Shown here in pieces: positions 1-6,218 of a DNA stretch of 6,437 nt; the first letter of the stretch is position 1, and each line of letters starts with the position of its first letter. The DNA lies in NCBI GenBank assembly GCA_031418215.1, contig JANOXC010000116.1, positions 1-6,437 of the forward strand, read 5' to 3'. A program made the position numbers and the translations under genes. The DNA comes from JANOXC01 sp031418215. Its GTDB lineage: Bacteria; Bacteroidota; Bacteroidia; AKYH767-A; OLB10. The notes below the pieces were generated by a model that made no database searches, had not been told where the DNA came from, and saw only the letters and a program-made list of their open reading frames with translations.

Positions 1-866
1 AAAACCATTCGGCTGTAAGCATTAAACTGCACCTCATTGGTTTGGCGCTTAAAATCAATTGTTGTCTTCCAGGTCTTATCCGGCGACTTATCCTTATGTT
101 GTGTTTGAACCTGAACTTTTAATGGATAACTCTCCCCCGCATGATTGTTTTGTCCACGGCTATTTTGATTCTGGTAACTGCTTTCTCTGACTTCTTTAGT
201 CTTTACAACAAATTGAAATAAAGTATCAGTTCCGGGTGGCAAACTGAAATTAAACAATGCCGGAACCTCTTCCATTTTCAATCGAAAATAAGTTAGCAGC
301 CGAAGATTGGTTGATAGCTTTACAGAAAACCATTCCGTAGCATTGCCTGTGTTATGAACGGAGAGATTGAAGTCAGTAGTATCAGAATTATTAATAAAAA
401 AAGCTTCCTTTTTATCAGTATTGGCAACCCAATTGGAAACACTCTCAACCTGCAAATACCAATTTGCAGAAGCAAACTGGACACGATTGCTGGCCGACAA
501 TAAACTAGCAGTAATGAGGTTATTCATATTCCCTTCTTCACGCCCTTTGAACATCAGTTTCAATGGAATAAAAAGTGAATCACCGGCTTCCAGTTGATAC
601 AATAGATCGCCGGATTTTGTGCTACTCCATCCTGCAGGAACATTCAAGCCAAGGTAAAAATTTAATTTTTTATCGGAGCCATTTACCACCTTAAGCATGT
701 TAGAAGCAATCTCATTTGACTTATGCGTGGTTTGGTCATTTTTAAACATTACTTCCACTCTGGCAGCTTGTAATGAAAAACAGGCTACACTGAAGAATAC
801 CATAAATATCCAGGCAGCTTTTTGAGCTGAATGCCAACATCGGTTAACAAGCCTGAACCTACTCAT
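1..866 (-). CDS. Secreted NEW3/Ig-like domain protein, C-terminus beyond the window
   Basis: The frame is open from an ATG at 866 to the left edge: 288 residues, with no stop, so the gene is partial at its 3' end. An in-frame TAG at 884-882 rules out an earlier ATG. The N-terminus is basic, followed by a hydrophobic stretch at about residues 17-34 (AWIFMVFFSVACF) ending in LQA-A, a Sec signal peptide. Residues 36-140 read like a NEW3-type Ig-like domain: a VVNGSDKKLNF strand, then NVPAGW, then an EAGDSLFIPLKL strand. A second similar module spans about 141-225 (VHNTGNATEWF, LPPGTDTLFQFVV), followed by a polar stretch rich in N, Q and K (about 226-265). It starts 4 bp after the stop of the small secreted protein upstream, so the two should be co-transcribed. 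I do not recognise a named family. Possibilities are an usher-like outer-membrane protein, an anchor, or an adhesin binding the neighbouring subunits. The secreted Ig-like reading is fairly safe; the partner role is inferred from context. Confidence 0.8.
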   Translation of the reverse strand, partial: MSRFRLVNRCWHSAQKAAWIFMVFFSVACFSLQAARVEVMFKNDQTTHKSNEIASNMLKVVNGSDKKLNFYLGLNVPAGWSSTKSGDLLYQLEAGDSLFIPLKLMFKGREEGNMNNLITASLLSASNRVQFASANWYLQVESVSNWVANTDKKEAFFINNSDTTDFNLSVHNTGNATEWFSVKLSTNLRLLTYFRLKMEEVPALFNFSLPPGTDTLFQFVVKTKEVRESSYQNQNSRGQNNHAGESYPLKVQVQTQHKDKSPDKTWKTTIDFKRQTNEVQFNAYSRMV

Positions 867-870
867 GCTA

Positions 871-1464
871 TTATAAGTCTTCTATTAAAATGAAATCAAC
901 ACGTATGGTATACATTCCCGGCCGATAACTGAGACCTGGAACTAATTTTAAATCAACTTTAAATCGGTAACATTCGGGATCAACAGTGTAATCACCAGGC
1001 TGATTAGTTCCTATTGGACTTGCATCACCGCAATTTACACCAACATCATTTGCAATGCTTCCGATAATATAAGTTGGTGTGGCTATATCAGTCAGAGGAA
1101 AAAAGGCACCTCCATTAACAGGTGTATTATTGGCATTATATATTCTGGCTTGCAGGATGTTTGCCGGTGGCGGTGAAATTCCGGTTGATGAATAACTTGT
1201 AACAATATTCCACGAACCCGCAGTTATAGAAGTAGTACCCACATATAGATCCCATTGTGAACCGGTAACATTTACATCCAGCTCAAGGGCATGCGGTATT
1301 GTTATACCATTAATGTATTTATCAATGGTATTAAATGTAAAATCGACATTTGGTGAAGACTTCAAATCAAAAGAAACAGACTGGCCATGCATCAACTTTG
1401 TTGATGACATTATAAAAATGAAAATTACCCTGACGATAATTCTTACCTCTTCCTTTCTTTTCAC
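871..1464 (-). CDS. Divergent small secreted beta-rich protein, related to the upstream 220-aa paralogues
   Basis: No ATG is available ahead of the signal peptide. I chose GTG at 1464, giving 197 residues that begin MKRKEEVRIIVRVIFIFIM, a compact signal peptide with likely cleavage after HGQ. TTG at 1488 would add eight residues and is the alternative, but that TTG lies inside a TCATTTTG stretch that resembles a -7 promoter element. The mature protein shares the core of the three upstream paralogues: PNVDFTFNTI, YxNGI, LDVNV and WDLYV line up with PTVNFVFKTI, YQNGI, LDVDA and WDLFA. It ends in VDFILIEDL, like their VVYSLVEDL. It lacks their Ala/Gly-rich middle and instead has two cysteines (135 and 155 from the GTG), which could form a disulfide; the other three proteins have none. 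It precedes the NEW3-like gene by 4 bp. It may be a specialised subunit such as a tip or adaptor. Homology is clear, function is not known. Confidence 0.85.
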   Translation of the reverse strand: MKRKEEVRIIVRVIFIFIMSSTKLMHGQSVSFDLKSSPNVDFTFNTIDKYINGITIPHALELDVNVTGSQWDLYVGTTSITAGSWNIVTSYSSTGISPPPANILQARIYNANNTPVNGGAFFPLTDIATPTYIIGSIANDVGVNCGDASPIGTNQPGDYTVDPECYRFKVDLKLVPGLSYRPGMYTIRVDFILIEDL

Positions 1465-1544
1465 TTGATGGTTGCGTAGAGGGATCAAAATGAACCCACT
1501 TTTATGCTTCTTACGGGTTTTGTAAGAAATAGTTATAAAAAAGC

Positions 1545-1576
1545 AAAAAAAAAGGAACCTTTTTTCAGATTCCTTT
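1545..1576 (-). terminator. Rho-independent terminator after the third 220-aa paralogue
   Basis: Read on the minus strand, AAAGGAATC (1576-1568) pairs with GGTTCCTTT (1559-1551) across an 8-nt loop, with one G-U pair. A run of U continues to 1545. It begins 22 bp after the stop of the gene ending at 1598, and lies between that gene and the two-gene unit that follows. Confidence 0.8.
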
Positions 1577-1597
1577 CAAAATTCTATAAGAGTGCTT

Positions 1598-2260
1598 TTA
1601 TAAATCTTCAACTAAGGAATAAACAACTTCGAGGTAATAGTATCCTGATTGTGCAAAGCCCGGAGCAGCCAACACTACCGTTGAGTTTGGGAAGGAAGCA
1701 GGTATGCCGGGTTTTAATCGGTAATGAACCCTGAATTGGTTTGTAGAAGGATTCGATGAAGCAGCGCCCGGAGCGTAAGACTCCAACACTGCTGTTCCTA
1801 CCATTCCGGCTAGAAATTGAGTAGCTGCCGTGGGGACGCCCCCTGCAACAGCAGAATTGGTTAAGCCCTTCAAGCTTGCCAACGTATTGAAATTGGCAGG
1901 CGCTAATGAACTGTTGGGTTGTATGGATTGCATCTCAAGAATTTCCGCAGGTAATGTAGCCTGACCGCTTGTGGAATAGGCATCCACCTGTGTCCAATTG
2001 TCGGTACTTGCATAAGCAAAAAGATCCCATGCAACTGTTGCATCAACATCCAGCTTGGTTGCATTAAACTTAATGATGCCGTTTTGGTATTCCGGAATTG
2101 TTTTAAAAACAAAATTAACGGTAGGGTCTGTTGTCATCGTAAGATTAAGGATGCCTTGGAGATCCATCGTAACATAAGCATACTCTTCATCAGATAGCTG
2201 TGCATTTGATTGGAAAGCTATTCCTACCATTGCAATCAATATTAATATTCTTTTTTTCAT
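1598..2260 (-). CDS. Small secreted beta-rich surface-type protein, paralogue C (220 aa)
   Basis: The ATG at 2260 gives MKKRILILIA and a classical signal peptide cleaved after SNA-Q20/21, leaving about 200 mature residues. The mature part has no cysteine, no lipobox and no recognisable type IX secretion C-terminal domain. Blocks in order are EEYAYVTMDLQGIL (25-38), DPTVNFVFKTI (45-55), YQNG (58-61), VAWDLFAYAS (76-85), LPAEILEMQ (103-111), SLKGLTNS (129-136), an Ala/Gly-rich stretch through GGVPTAATQF (140-149), HYRLKPG (179-185) and GYYYLEVVYSLVEDL (206-220). The alternation of polar and hydrophobic residues suggests a beta-sandwich. It differs from each of the two upstream paralogues at about 27 of 200 mature positions by hand count, with no indels. 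The layout recalls small fimbrial or DUF4402-like beta-sandwich subunits, but I cannot assign a family from sequence alone. It has its own terminator. Confidence 0.92.
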   Translation of the reverse strand: MKKRILILIAMVGIAFQSNAQLSDEEYAYVTMDLQGILNLTMTTDPTVNFVFKTIPEYQNGIIKFNATKLDVDATVAWDLFAYASTDNWTQVDAYSTSGQATLPAEILEMQSIQPNSSLAPANFNTLASLKGLTNSAVAGGVPTAATQFLAGMVGTAVLESYAPGAASSNPSTNQFRVHYRLKPGIPASFPNSTVVLAAPGFAQSGYYYLEVVYSLVEDL

Positions 2261-2376
2261 GATTTATGTATTTGTTAAACTGATTATTTACGTATCTATT
2301 TTCTATATAAAAGGGAATCAATTCGTCCACTTTTAGTTACTTTATACGCAGGTCTTTATAAATGGTTCTAAATGCC

Positions 2377-2408
2377 AAAAAGGGGAACCCTTTAAAAAGA
2401 GTTCCCCC
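2377..2408 (-). terminator. Rho-independent terminator after the second 220-aa paralogue
   Basis: On the minus strand GGGGAAC (2407-2401) pairs with GTTCCCC (2388-2382) across a 12-nt loop that may itself close by a few pairs (CTTT/AAAG). Five U follow (2381-2377). It starts 21 bp after the stop of the gene ending at 2429. The core resembles the terminators at 1545 and 3433. Confidence 0.8.
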
Positions 2409-2428
2409 GGAATTAAATCGTGGTTTAA

Positions 2429-3091
2429 TTATAGATTTTCTATCAAAGAATAAACTACTTCCAGGTAGTAATATCCTGATTGCGCAAAACCGGGTGCTGC
2501 AAGTGCTACCGTTGAGTTCGGGAAGGTTGCAGGGATACTTGGTTTTAAACGATAATGAATTCTGAACTGATTGGTCGTAGGGCTTGAAGATGCAGCACCG
2601 GGAGCGTATGATTGACCTGCAGCGGTACCCATCATACCTGCAAGGAACTGAGTCGCTGCAGTTGGCACCCCGCCCGCAACACCTGAGTTGGTTAATCCTT
2701 TCAAACTCCTCATTACATTGAAATTAGCAGGAGCCGCCGAAGCATTTGGACGGATGGCCTGCATTTCAAGAATTTCAGCCGGTAAGGCTGCTTGTCCACT
2801 AGTAGAGTAGTTGTCAACCTGTGTCCAGTTGTTGGTGCTGGCATAAGCAAACAAATCCCAGGCAACGGTTGCATCAACATCTAATTTAGTTGCGTTGAAC
2901 TTCGTGATACCATTTTGATATTCAGGAATAGTTTTGAATTCAAAATTCACCGTTGGGTCTGAAGTCATAGTAAGGTTCAGGATTCCCTGAAGATCCATTG
3001 TTACATAAGCATACTCTTCATCAGTTAACTGCGCATTTGATTGAAAGGTGGCGAATGCAAGTGTCATTAATACAATTAATTTTTTTCTCAT
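2429..3091 (-). CDS. Small secreted beta-rich surface-type protein, paralogue B (220 aa)
   Basis: The ATG at 3091 starts MRKKLIVLMTLAF, a signal peptide with cleavage after SNA-Q, the same frame position as in the paralogues on both sides. All conserved blocks are present: EEYAYVTMDLQGIL, DPTVNFEFKTI, YQNGI, VAWDLFAYAS, LPAEILEMQ, GVAGGVPTAATQF, HYRLKP and GYYYLEVVYSLIENL. Compared with paralogue C, about half of the substitutions fall in residues 112-172 (for example VMRS for TLAS at 126-129 and AGQ for VLE at 158-160), so the middle varies more than the ends. The DNA also differs at many silent positions, so the duplication is not recent and the protein has been kept under constraint. It is a stand-alone transcription unit judging by the 395-bp gap upstream and the terminator downstream. 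A structural surface subunit is the best guess. Confidence 0.92.
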   Translation of the reverse strand: MRKKLIVLMTLAFATFQSNAQLTDEEYAYVTMDLQGILNLTMTSDPTVNFEFKTIPEYQNGITKFNATKLDVDATVAWDLFAYASTNNWTQVDNYSTSGQAALPAEILEMQAIRPNASAAPANFNVMRSLKGLTNSGVAGGVPTAATQFLAGMMGTAAGQSYAPGAASSSPTTNQFRIHYRLKPSIPATFPNSTVALAAPGFAQSGYYYLEVVYSLIENL

Positions 3092-3432
3092 GGCTGTTTA
3101 TCGTTGTTTGTTTTGGTTGTTCAACGATATGATTGGATTTGAAGTTAGCAGAAAAAAACTTAAATCTTACAAAGTACAAACCAACATTAATTGGAAATCG
3201 CAGGCTATCTAATAAATCGATTTACCAGCACAAATCGTTGCTACCACTCAACATCATGGCTGGATGAAATTGAAAAATATTTAATAAAAAAAGAATCAAT
3301 CTTACAAAAAACGTATTGAAATAATTTAATAAACTTTTATATTGTTTCCATCACATACCAAAAAAATACCGACAGTGTAAGTAGCGATGAGCTGAAAGCA
3401 GTATTAACATTTGAATGCACGAAACATACAAT
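3092..3432. other. Non-coding gap between paralogues A and B
   Basis: This AT-rich stretch separates the terminator of paralogue A from the start of paralogue B. I see no credible gene or degenerate paralogue copy in it. The minus-strand promoter of paralogue B must lie here, probably in 3100-3200. The nearest match to a Bacteroidota -7 element is the imperfect TACTTTG at 3178-3172, without a convincing -33 TTG at the right distance, so I do not call it. There is no Shine-Dalgarno sequence before the ATG. Confidence 0.5.
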
Positions 3433-3467
3433 AAAAAAAAGGGAACCCCCTGGAAAGGATTCCCTTT
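3433..3467 (-). terminator. Rho-independent terminator after the first 220-aa paralogue
   Basis: On the minus strand AAAGGGAA (3467-3460) pairs perfectly with TTCCCTTT (3445-3438). The loop is 14 nt and can close further through CC/GG pairing. An uninterrupted U run extends to 3433. It starts 20 bp after the stop of the gene ending at 3487 and is the strongest of the three related terminators. Confidence 0.85.
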
Positions 3468-3486
3468 AACGATAATCAACTGATAA

Positions 3487-4149
3487 CTATAAATCCTCAA
3501 CCAATGAGTAAACAACTTCGAGATAGTAATATCCGGCTTGCGCAAATCCGGGTGCAGCCAATGCTACTGTTGAATTAGGAAAGGAAGCCGGAATACCGGG
3601 CTTCAATCGGTAATGTACACTGAACTCATTTGTAACAGGATTTGATTTTGCAGCTCCCGGAACATAAGACTGTGCCGCTGCCGTTCCAACCATTCCGGCA
3701 ATAAATTGTGTTGCAGCTGTAGGCACCCCACCGGCTACACCGGAGTTGGTCAACCCTTTTAAACTTACCAATGAATTAAAATTTGCAGGTGCTACTGATG
3801 TGTTGGGTTGTATCGACTGCATCTCAAGAATTTCAGCAGGTAACGTAGCCTGACCGGTAGTTGAATAAGCATCTACCTGTGTCCAGCTGTTGGTACTTGC
3901 ATAAGCAAACAAATCCCAGGCAACTGTTGCATCTACAGATAATCTAGTAGCATTAAATTTCATGAGACCATTTTGATAATCCGGAATCGTTCTAAATACA
4001 AAGTTAATAGTAGGGTCTGTTGTCATTGTAAGATCAAGAATGCCCTGAAGATCCATTGTTACATATGCATATTCTTCATCGGATAATTGTGCCTTTGATT
4101 GAAAGGTTAGCGTGGCTAATGCCATTAATACGAATAGTTTTTTTCTCAT
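3487..4149 (-). CDS. Small secreted beta-rich surface-type protein, paralogue A (220 aa)
   Basis: This is the first gene of the array in transcription order. The ATG at 4149 begins MRKKLFVLMALATL, a signal peptide cleaved after SKA-Q. The 220-residue length and every conserved block match paralogues B and C without indels. It differs from C at about 27 mature positions, including R53 in FRTIP, S71 in RLSVD, V163 in SYVPG and K168 in AAKSNP. It ends GYYYLEVVYSLVEDL. It has no cysteines. The upstream 269 bp carry a 26-bp triple tandem repeat, and the gene has its own strong terminator, so it is probably expressed independently. A secreted or surface-displayed structural subunit is likely. The predicted export is well supported; the biological role is not shown by the sequence. 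Confidence 0.92.
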   Translation of the reverse strand: MRKKLFVLMALATLTFQSKAQLSDEEYAYVTMDLQGILDLTMTTDPTINFVFRTIPDYQNGLMKFNATRLSVDATVAWDLFAYASTNSWTQVDAYSTTGQATLPAEILEMQSIQPNTSVAPANFNSLVSLKGLTNSGVAGGVPTAATQFIAGMVGTAAAQSYVPGAAKSNPVTNEFSVHYRLKPGIPASFPNSTVALAAPGFAQAGYYYLEVVYSLVEDL

Positions 4150-4277
4150 GATTGATTCTTATTATAGTTTTACAATTAATGTTCATTGCAAGTATGCTAT
4201 AATAATTTTCCGAAAAACGGACGAATCAATAATAAACCTTACATTTTCTTGATTCCTTTGTTTTCACTTTTCCCTGG

Positions 4278-4355
4278 CTTTTTCCTATTTCAGTTGTTGT
4301 CATCGTTTTCCTATTTCAGGTGTTGTCACCGTTTTCCTATTTCAGGTGTTGTCAC
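4278..4355. repeat. 26-bp direct tandem repeat, three copies
   Basis: Copies lie at 4278-4303, 4304-4329 and 4330-4355. The second and third are identical over all 26 bp. The first differs at three positions (4279, 4294, 4303). Each unit carries a TTTTCCTATTTCAG core followed by TGTTGTCA. In copies 2 and 3 the end forms a GGTG-TTGT-CACC dyad (4319-4330 and 4345-4356), which copy 1 lacks. The period is not a multiple of three and no open frame crosses it. It sits 63 bp beyond the stop of the FAD oxidase and 128 bp before the ATG of paralogue A. It could be an array of regulator binding sites or a simple replication-slippage repeat. There are no spacers, so it is not CRISPR. Confidence 0.92.
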
Positions 4356-4418
4356 CTAAACTTGCACGCTGACTAATAAAATCAAATTCAAAAATTAGAA
4401 AGATTGGCTATTCAATGT

Positions 4419-5819
4419 TCACAAAAACATCTTCCCCGGATTCAATATATTATTAGGATCAAAAAGTTTCTTTATCCCTTTCTGTAAATCAATTTGTGTT
4501 TTGTTGAATGGAATATCCATGTAGCCTTTCTGCACGTAACCAATACCGTGTTCTCCTGAAATGGTGCCTCCCAATTCAACGCACAGCTGAAAAATTTCTC
4601 TGATACCCAATGGAACTTTATTATTCCATCCGTCATCATCCATTTCATCTCTGATAATATTTACATGTAAATTACCATCGCCGGCATGTCCGTAACAAAC
4701 AGAACGGAATCCATATTTCTTCCCGATAGCCTTCACTCCTTTTAACAAAACCGGTAATTCAGCACGCGGGACAACTGTATCTTCCTCTTTATATACAGAA
4801 TGCGATTTCACAGCTTCACCTGCACTTCTGCGTAAACGCCAGAGATTTTCTTTTTGTTGAGCAGTATCAGCAAACATCACTTCATCACATTCAAATTCAT
4901 ACATCAATGTTGTGATCAGTTCACATTCTTTAAACAAGACATCAAGGTCATTGCCATCCACTTCAATTAATAAGTGCGCCTTATGCTCATCTTTTACAGG
5001 AATTTTTACATCCACAAATTGCATTACAAAATCTATTGCATCGCGTTCCATAAATTCCATTGCAGAAGGCGTATAGCCTGCACGAAAAACAGCTGAGACT
5101 GCTTCACATGCTTTTTCGGGAGAAAAGAATGGCACAAGCATTAACAGGTTTTGTTTTGGAAGAGGAATAAGGCGAACAACAATCTTTGTTACAATACCTA
5201 AGGTGCCTTCGCTGCCCACCATCAATTGCGTAAGATTATAACCTGTCGAATTCTTTAACACATTGGCGCCCGTCCAGATGATTTCACCGGTTGGCAAAAC
5301 CACTTCACAATTCAATATATAATCCTTGGTAACGCCATACTTGACTGCTTTGGGTCCGCCTGCATTTTCAGCAAGGTTGCCTCCTAAAAAGCAAGAGCCC
5401 CGACTGGCTGGATCAGGAGGGTAAAACAAACCCTTGGCCTCCACCACATCACGAAAAACCTGATTGATCACACCGGGTTCAACAGTGGCCTGTAAATTTC
5501 TTTCATCAACCTGAATAATATTATTAAAGCGTTCGGTAGATAATAATATACCTCCCATCACCGGCAATGCGCCTCCACTCAACCCGGTTCCTGCACCACG
5601 CGGCGTAACAGGAATCAATTCCCGATTGGCAATTTTTAATATGCCGGCAACTTCTTCAGGGGTTCGGGGTTTTACAACAACTGAAGGATAAAATTGTAAA
5701 TCTTCGGTTTGGTCGTGGCCGTAATCTTTACATGAAGCATCATCTGTCATCACAAATTGATCACCCACAATCAACTTCAATTCACTTACGATAGTTGAGG
5801 TAATATCTGCTAATTGCAT
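4419..5819 (-). CDS. glcD: FAD-linked oxidase, GlcD / D-lactate dehydrogenase family
   Basis: This complete 466-residue flavoprotein of the D-2-hydroxyacid dehydrogenase group (PCMH-type FAD domain plus FAD-oxidase C-terminal domain) would oxidise a D-2-hydroxy acid such as glycolate or D-lactate to the 2-oxo acid. FAD-domain motifs are VVKPRTPEEV (48-57), PRGAGTGLSGG (73-83), PPDPAS (134-139), GGNLAENAGG (146-155), KYGVTKDY (160-167) and GSEGTLGIVT (202-211). The C-terminal domain has GHAGDGNLHVN (377-387), SGEHGIG (421-427) and DPNNILNPGK (454-463). H378, H385 and E423 match the metal ligands, and H424 the catalytic base, of relatives such as D-2-hydroxyglutarate dehydrogenase. Length is normal for the family. 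It has no signal peptide, so it is cytoplasmic or peripheral to the membrane. No GlcE or GlcF gene is adjacent, so the exact substrate and electron acceptor are open, and the symbol denotes the family only. The ATG is fixed by the promoter element just upstream. Confidence 0.95.
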   Translation of the reverse strand: MQLADITSTIVSELKLIVGDQFVMTDDASCKDYGHDQTEDLQFYPSVVVKPRTPEEVAGILKIANRELIPVTPRGAGTGLSGGALPVMGGILLSTERFNNIIQVDERNLQATVEPGVINQVFRDVVEAKGLFYPPDPASRGSCFLGGNLAENAGGPKAVKYGVTKDYILNCEVVLPTGEIIWTGANVLKNSTGYNLTQLMVGSEGTLGIVTKIVVRLIPLPKQNLLMLVPFFSPEKACEAVSAVFRAGYTPSAMEFMERDAIDFVMQFVDVKIPVKDEHKAHLLIEVDGNDLDVLFKECELITTLMYEFECDEVMFADTAQQKENLWRLRRSAGEAVKSHSVYKEEDTVVPRAELPVLLKGVKAIGKKYGFRSVCYGHAGDGNLHVNIIRDEMDDDGWNNKVPLGIREIFQLCVELGGTISGEHGIGYVQKGYMDIPFNKTQIDLQKGIKKLFDPNNILNPGKMFL

Positions 5820-5823
5820 GGGG

Positions 5824-5831
5824 CAAAGATA
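5824..5831 (-). promoter_or_regulatory. Bacteroidota -7 promoter element of the FAD oxidase
   Basis: The minus strand reads TATCTTTG, an exact match to the Bacteroidota -7 consensus TAnnTTTG, followed by CCCC and then the ATG at 5819. Transcription should begin at or within a few bases of the start codon, giving a leaderless or nearly leaderless mRNA. I see no good TTTG at the -33 position. Confidence 0.6.
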
Positions 5832-5840
5832 TTTTTTAAT

Positions 5841-5911
5841 GGCTAATTGTAATTGGCTAATGTTAAAAGGTTAAATGTTAATTGTTAATTGTAAATGGTT
5901 AATCCTTAATT
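5841..5911. repeat. Degenerate AT-rich repeat, about five units of 13-15 bp
   Basis: Units start at 5841 (GGCTAATTGTAATT), 5855 (GGCTAATGTTAAAA), 5869 (GGTTAAATGTTAATT), 5884 (GTTAATTGTAAAT) and 5897 (GGTTAATCCTTAATT). They share the pattern GGYTAAT followed by TTAATT. It lies just upstream of the FAD oxidase promoter and includes the position where a -33 box would sit. It looks like a slippage-derived low-complexity repeat. No coding potential. Confidence 0.7.
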
Positions 5912-6156
5912 GAAATAATTTGCAAAAGTTTAGGAGATTCAAAAAGTCGTCTATTGAAAATAATATCTATCCTCAATTAATAGTTCTTATCAGTTTTAAA
6001 ACAAAAGATTATCATCATGATTTGCGTCTAATTTAGAAGCTGAATTGATCGAGTTGAATGATTTTAGGATCTTAATAAACCAACAATCACTTAAGCTTGA
6101 ATAATTCCTTCGATTTTTCCGGAATGATGATATTTTCAACCATCTAAAACTTTTAA
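5912..6156. other. Divergent intergenic DNA without a recognisable gene
   Basis: This is the rest of the gap between the leftward FAD oxidase and the rightward esterase. It is AT-rich, with frequent stops in all frames I followed. I find no tRNA, no strong hairpin with a U tract and no conserved RNA motif. The small TTTGCAAA palindrome (5927-5934 region) is too short to interpret. Confidence 0.5.
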
Positions 6157-6187
6157 TTGCAAGTAATTACCTCAAAAGTTACTTTTG
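6157..6187 (+). promoter_or_regulatory. Promoter of the esterase gene (-33 TTG, -7 TACTTTTG)
   Basis: TACTTTTG at 6180-6187 matches the Bacteroidota -7 consensus TAnnTTTG exactly. A TTG at 6157-6159 lies 20 bp upstream, the expected -33 spacing. Transcription would start near 6193-6195, leaving a leader of about 25 nt before the TTG start codon. The -7 element lies within a perfect 7-bp inverted repeat, CAAAAGT-T-ACTTTTG (6173-6187). Confidence 0.65.
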
Positions 6188-6218
6188 CACTTTATTTCAC
6201 CTAAAATCCAACCAAATC

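Noticed and set aside
367..597. Plus-strand open frame of 76 codons
   Set aside because: It lies inside the minus-strand NEW3-like gene, which has a signal peptide and domain-like sequence. The plus-strand translation has no recognisable features.
1504..1734. Plus-strand open frame of 76 codons
   Set aside because: It runs through the terminator hairpin and into the antisense of paralogue C. A similar antisense frame appears opposite paralogue B (2362-2565), as expected for a by-product of the conserved coding sequence.
2321..2328. ATTCGTCC upstream of paralogue C, with the same octamer on the opposite strand at 4219-4226 upstream of paralogue A
   Set aside because: The distance to the start codons is similar (61 and 70 bp), but the orientation is reversed, paralogue B lacks it and the match is short. 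Chance is a sufficient explanation.
3351..3545. Minus-strand open frame of 64 codons
   Set aside because: It overlaps the end of paralogue A in another frame and spans its terminator, with no recognisable protein features.
4209..4221. Small hairpin TCCG-AAAAA-CGGA upstream of paralogue A
   Set aside because: The stem is only 4 bp, there is no U tract, and it cannot be told from chance.
4278..4355. CRISPR-like array
   Set aside because: The units abut directly with no spacers, and no cas genes are present.
4356..4418. Possible terminator for the FAD oxidase
   Set aside because: I found no stem followed by a U tract in the 63 bp after the stop codon. The dyads in the adjacent 26-bp repeat have 4-bp stems and no U run.
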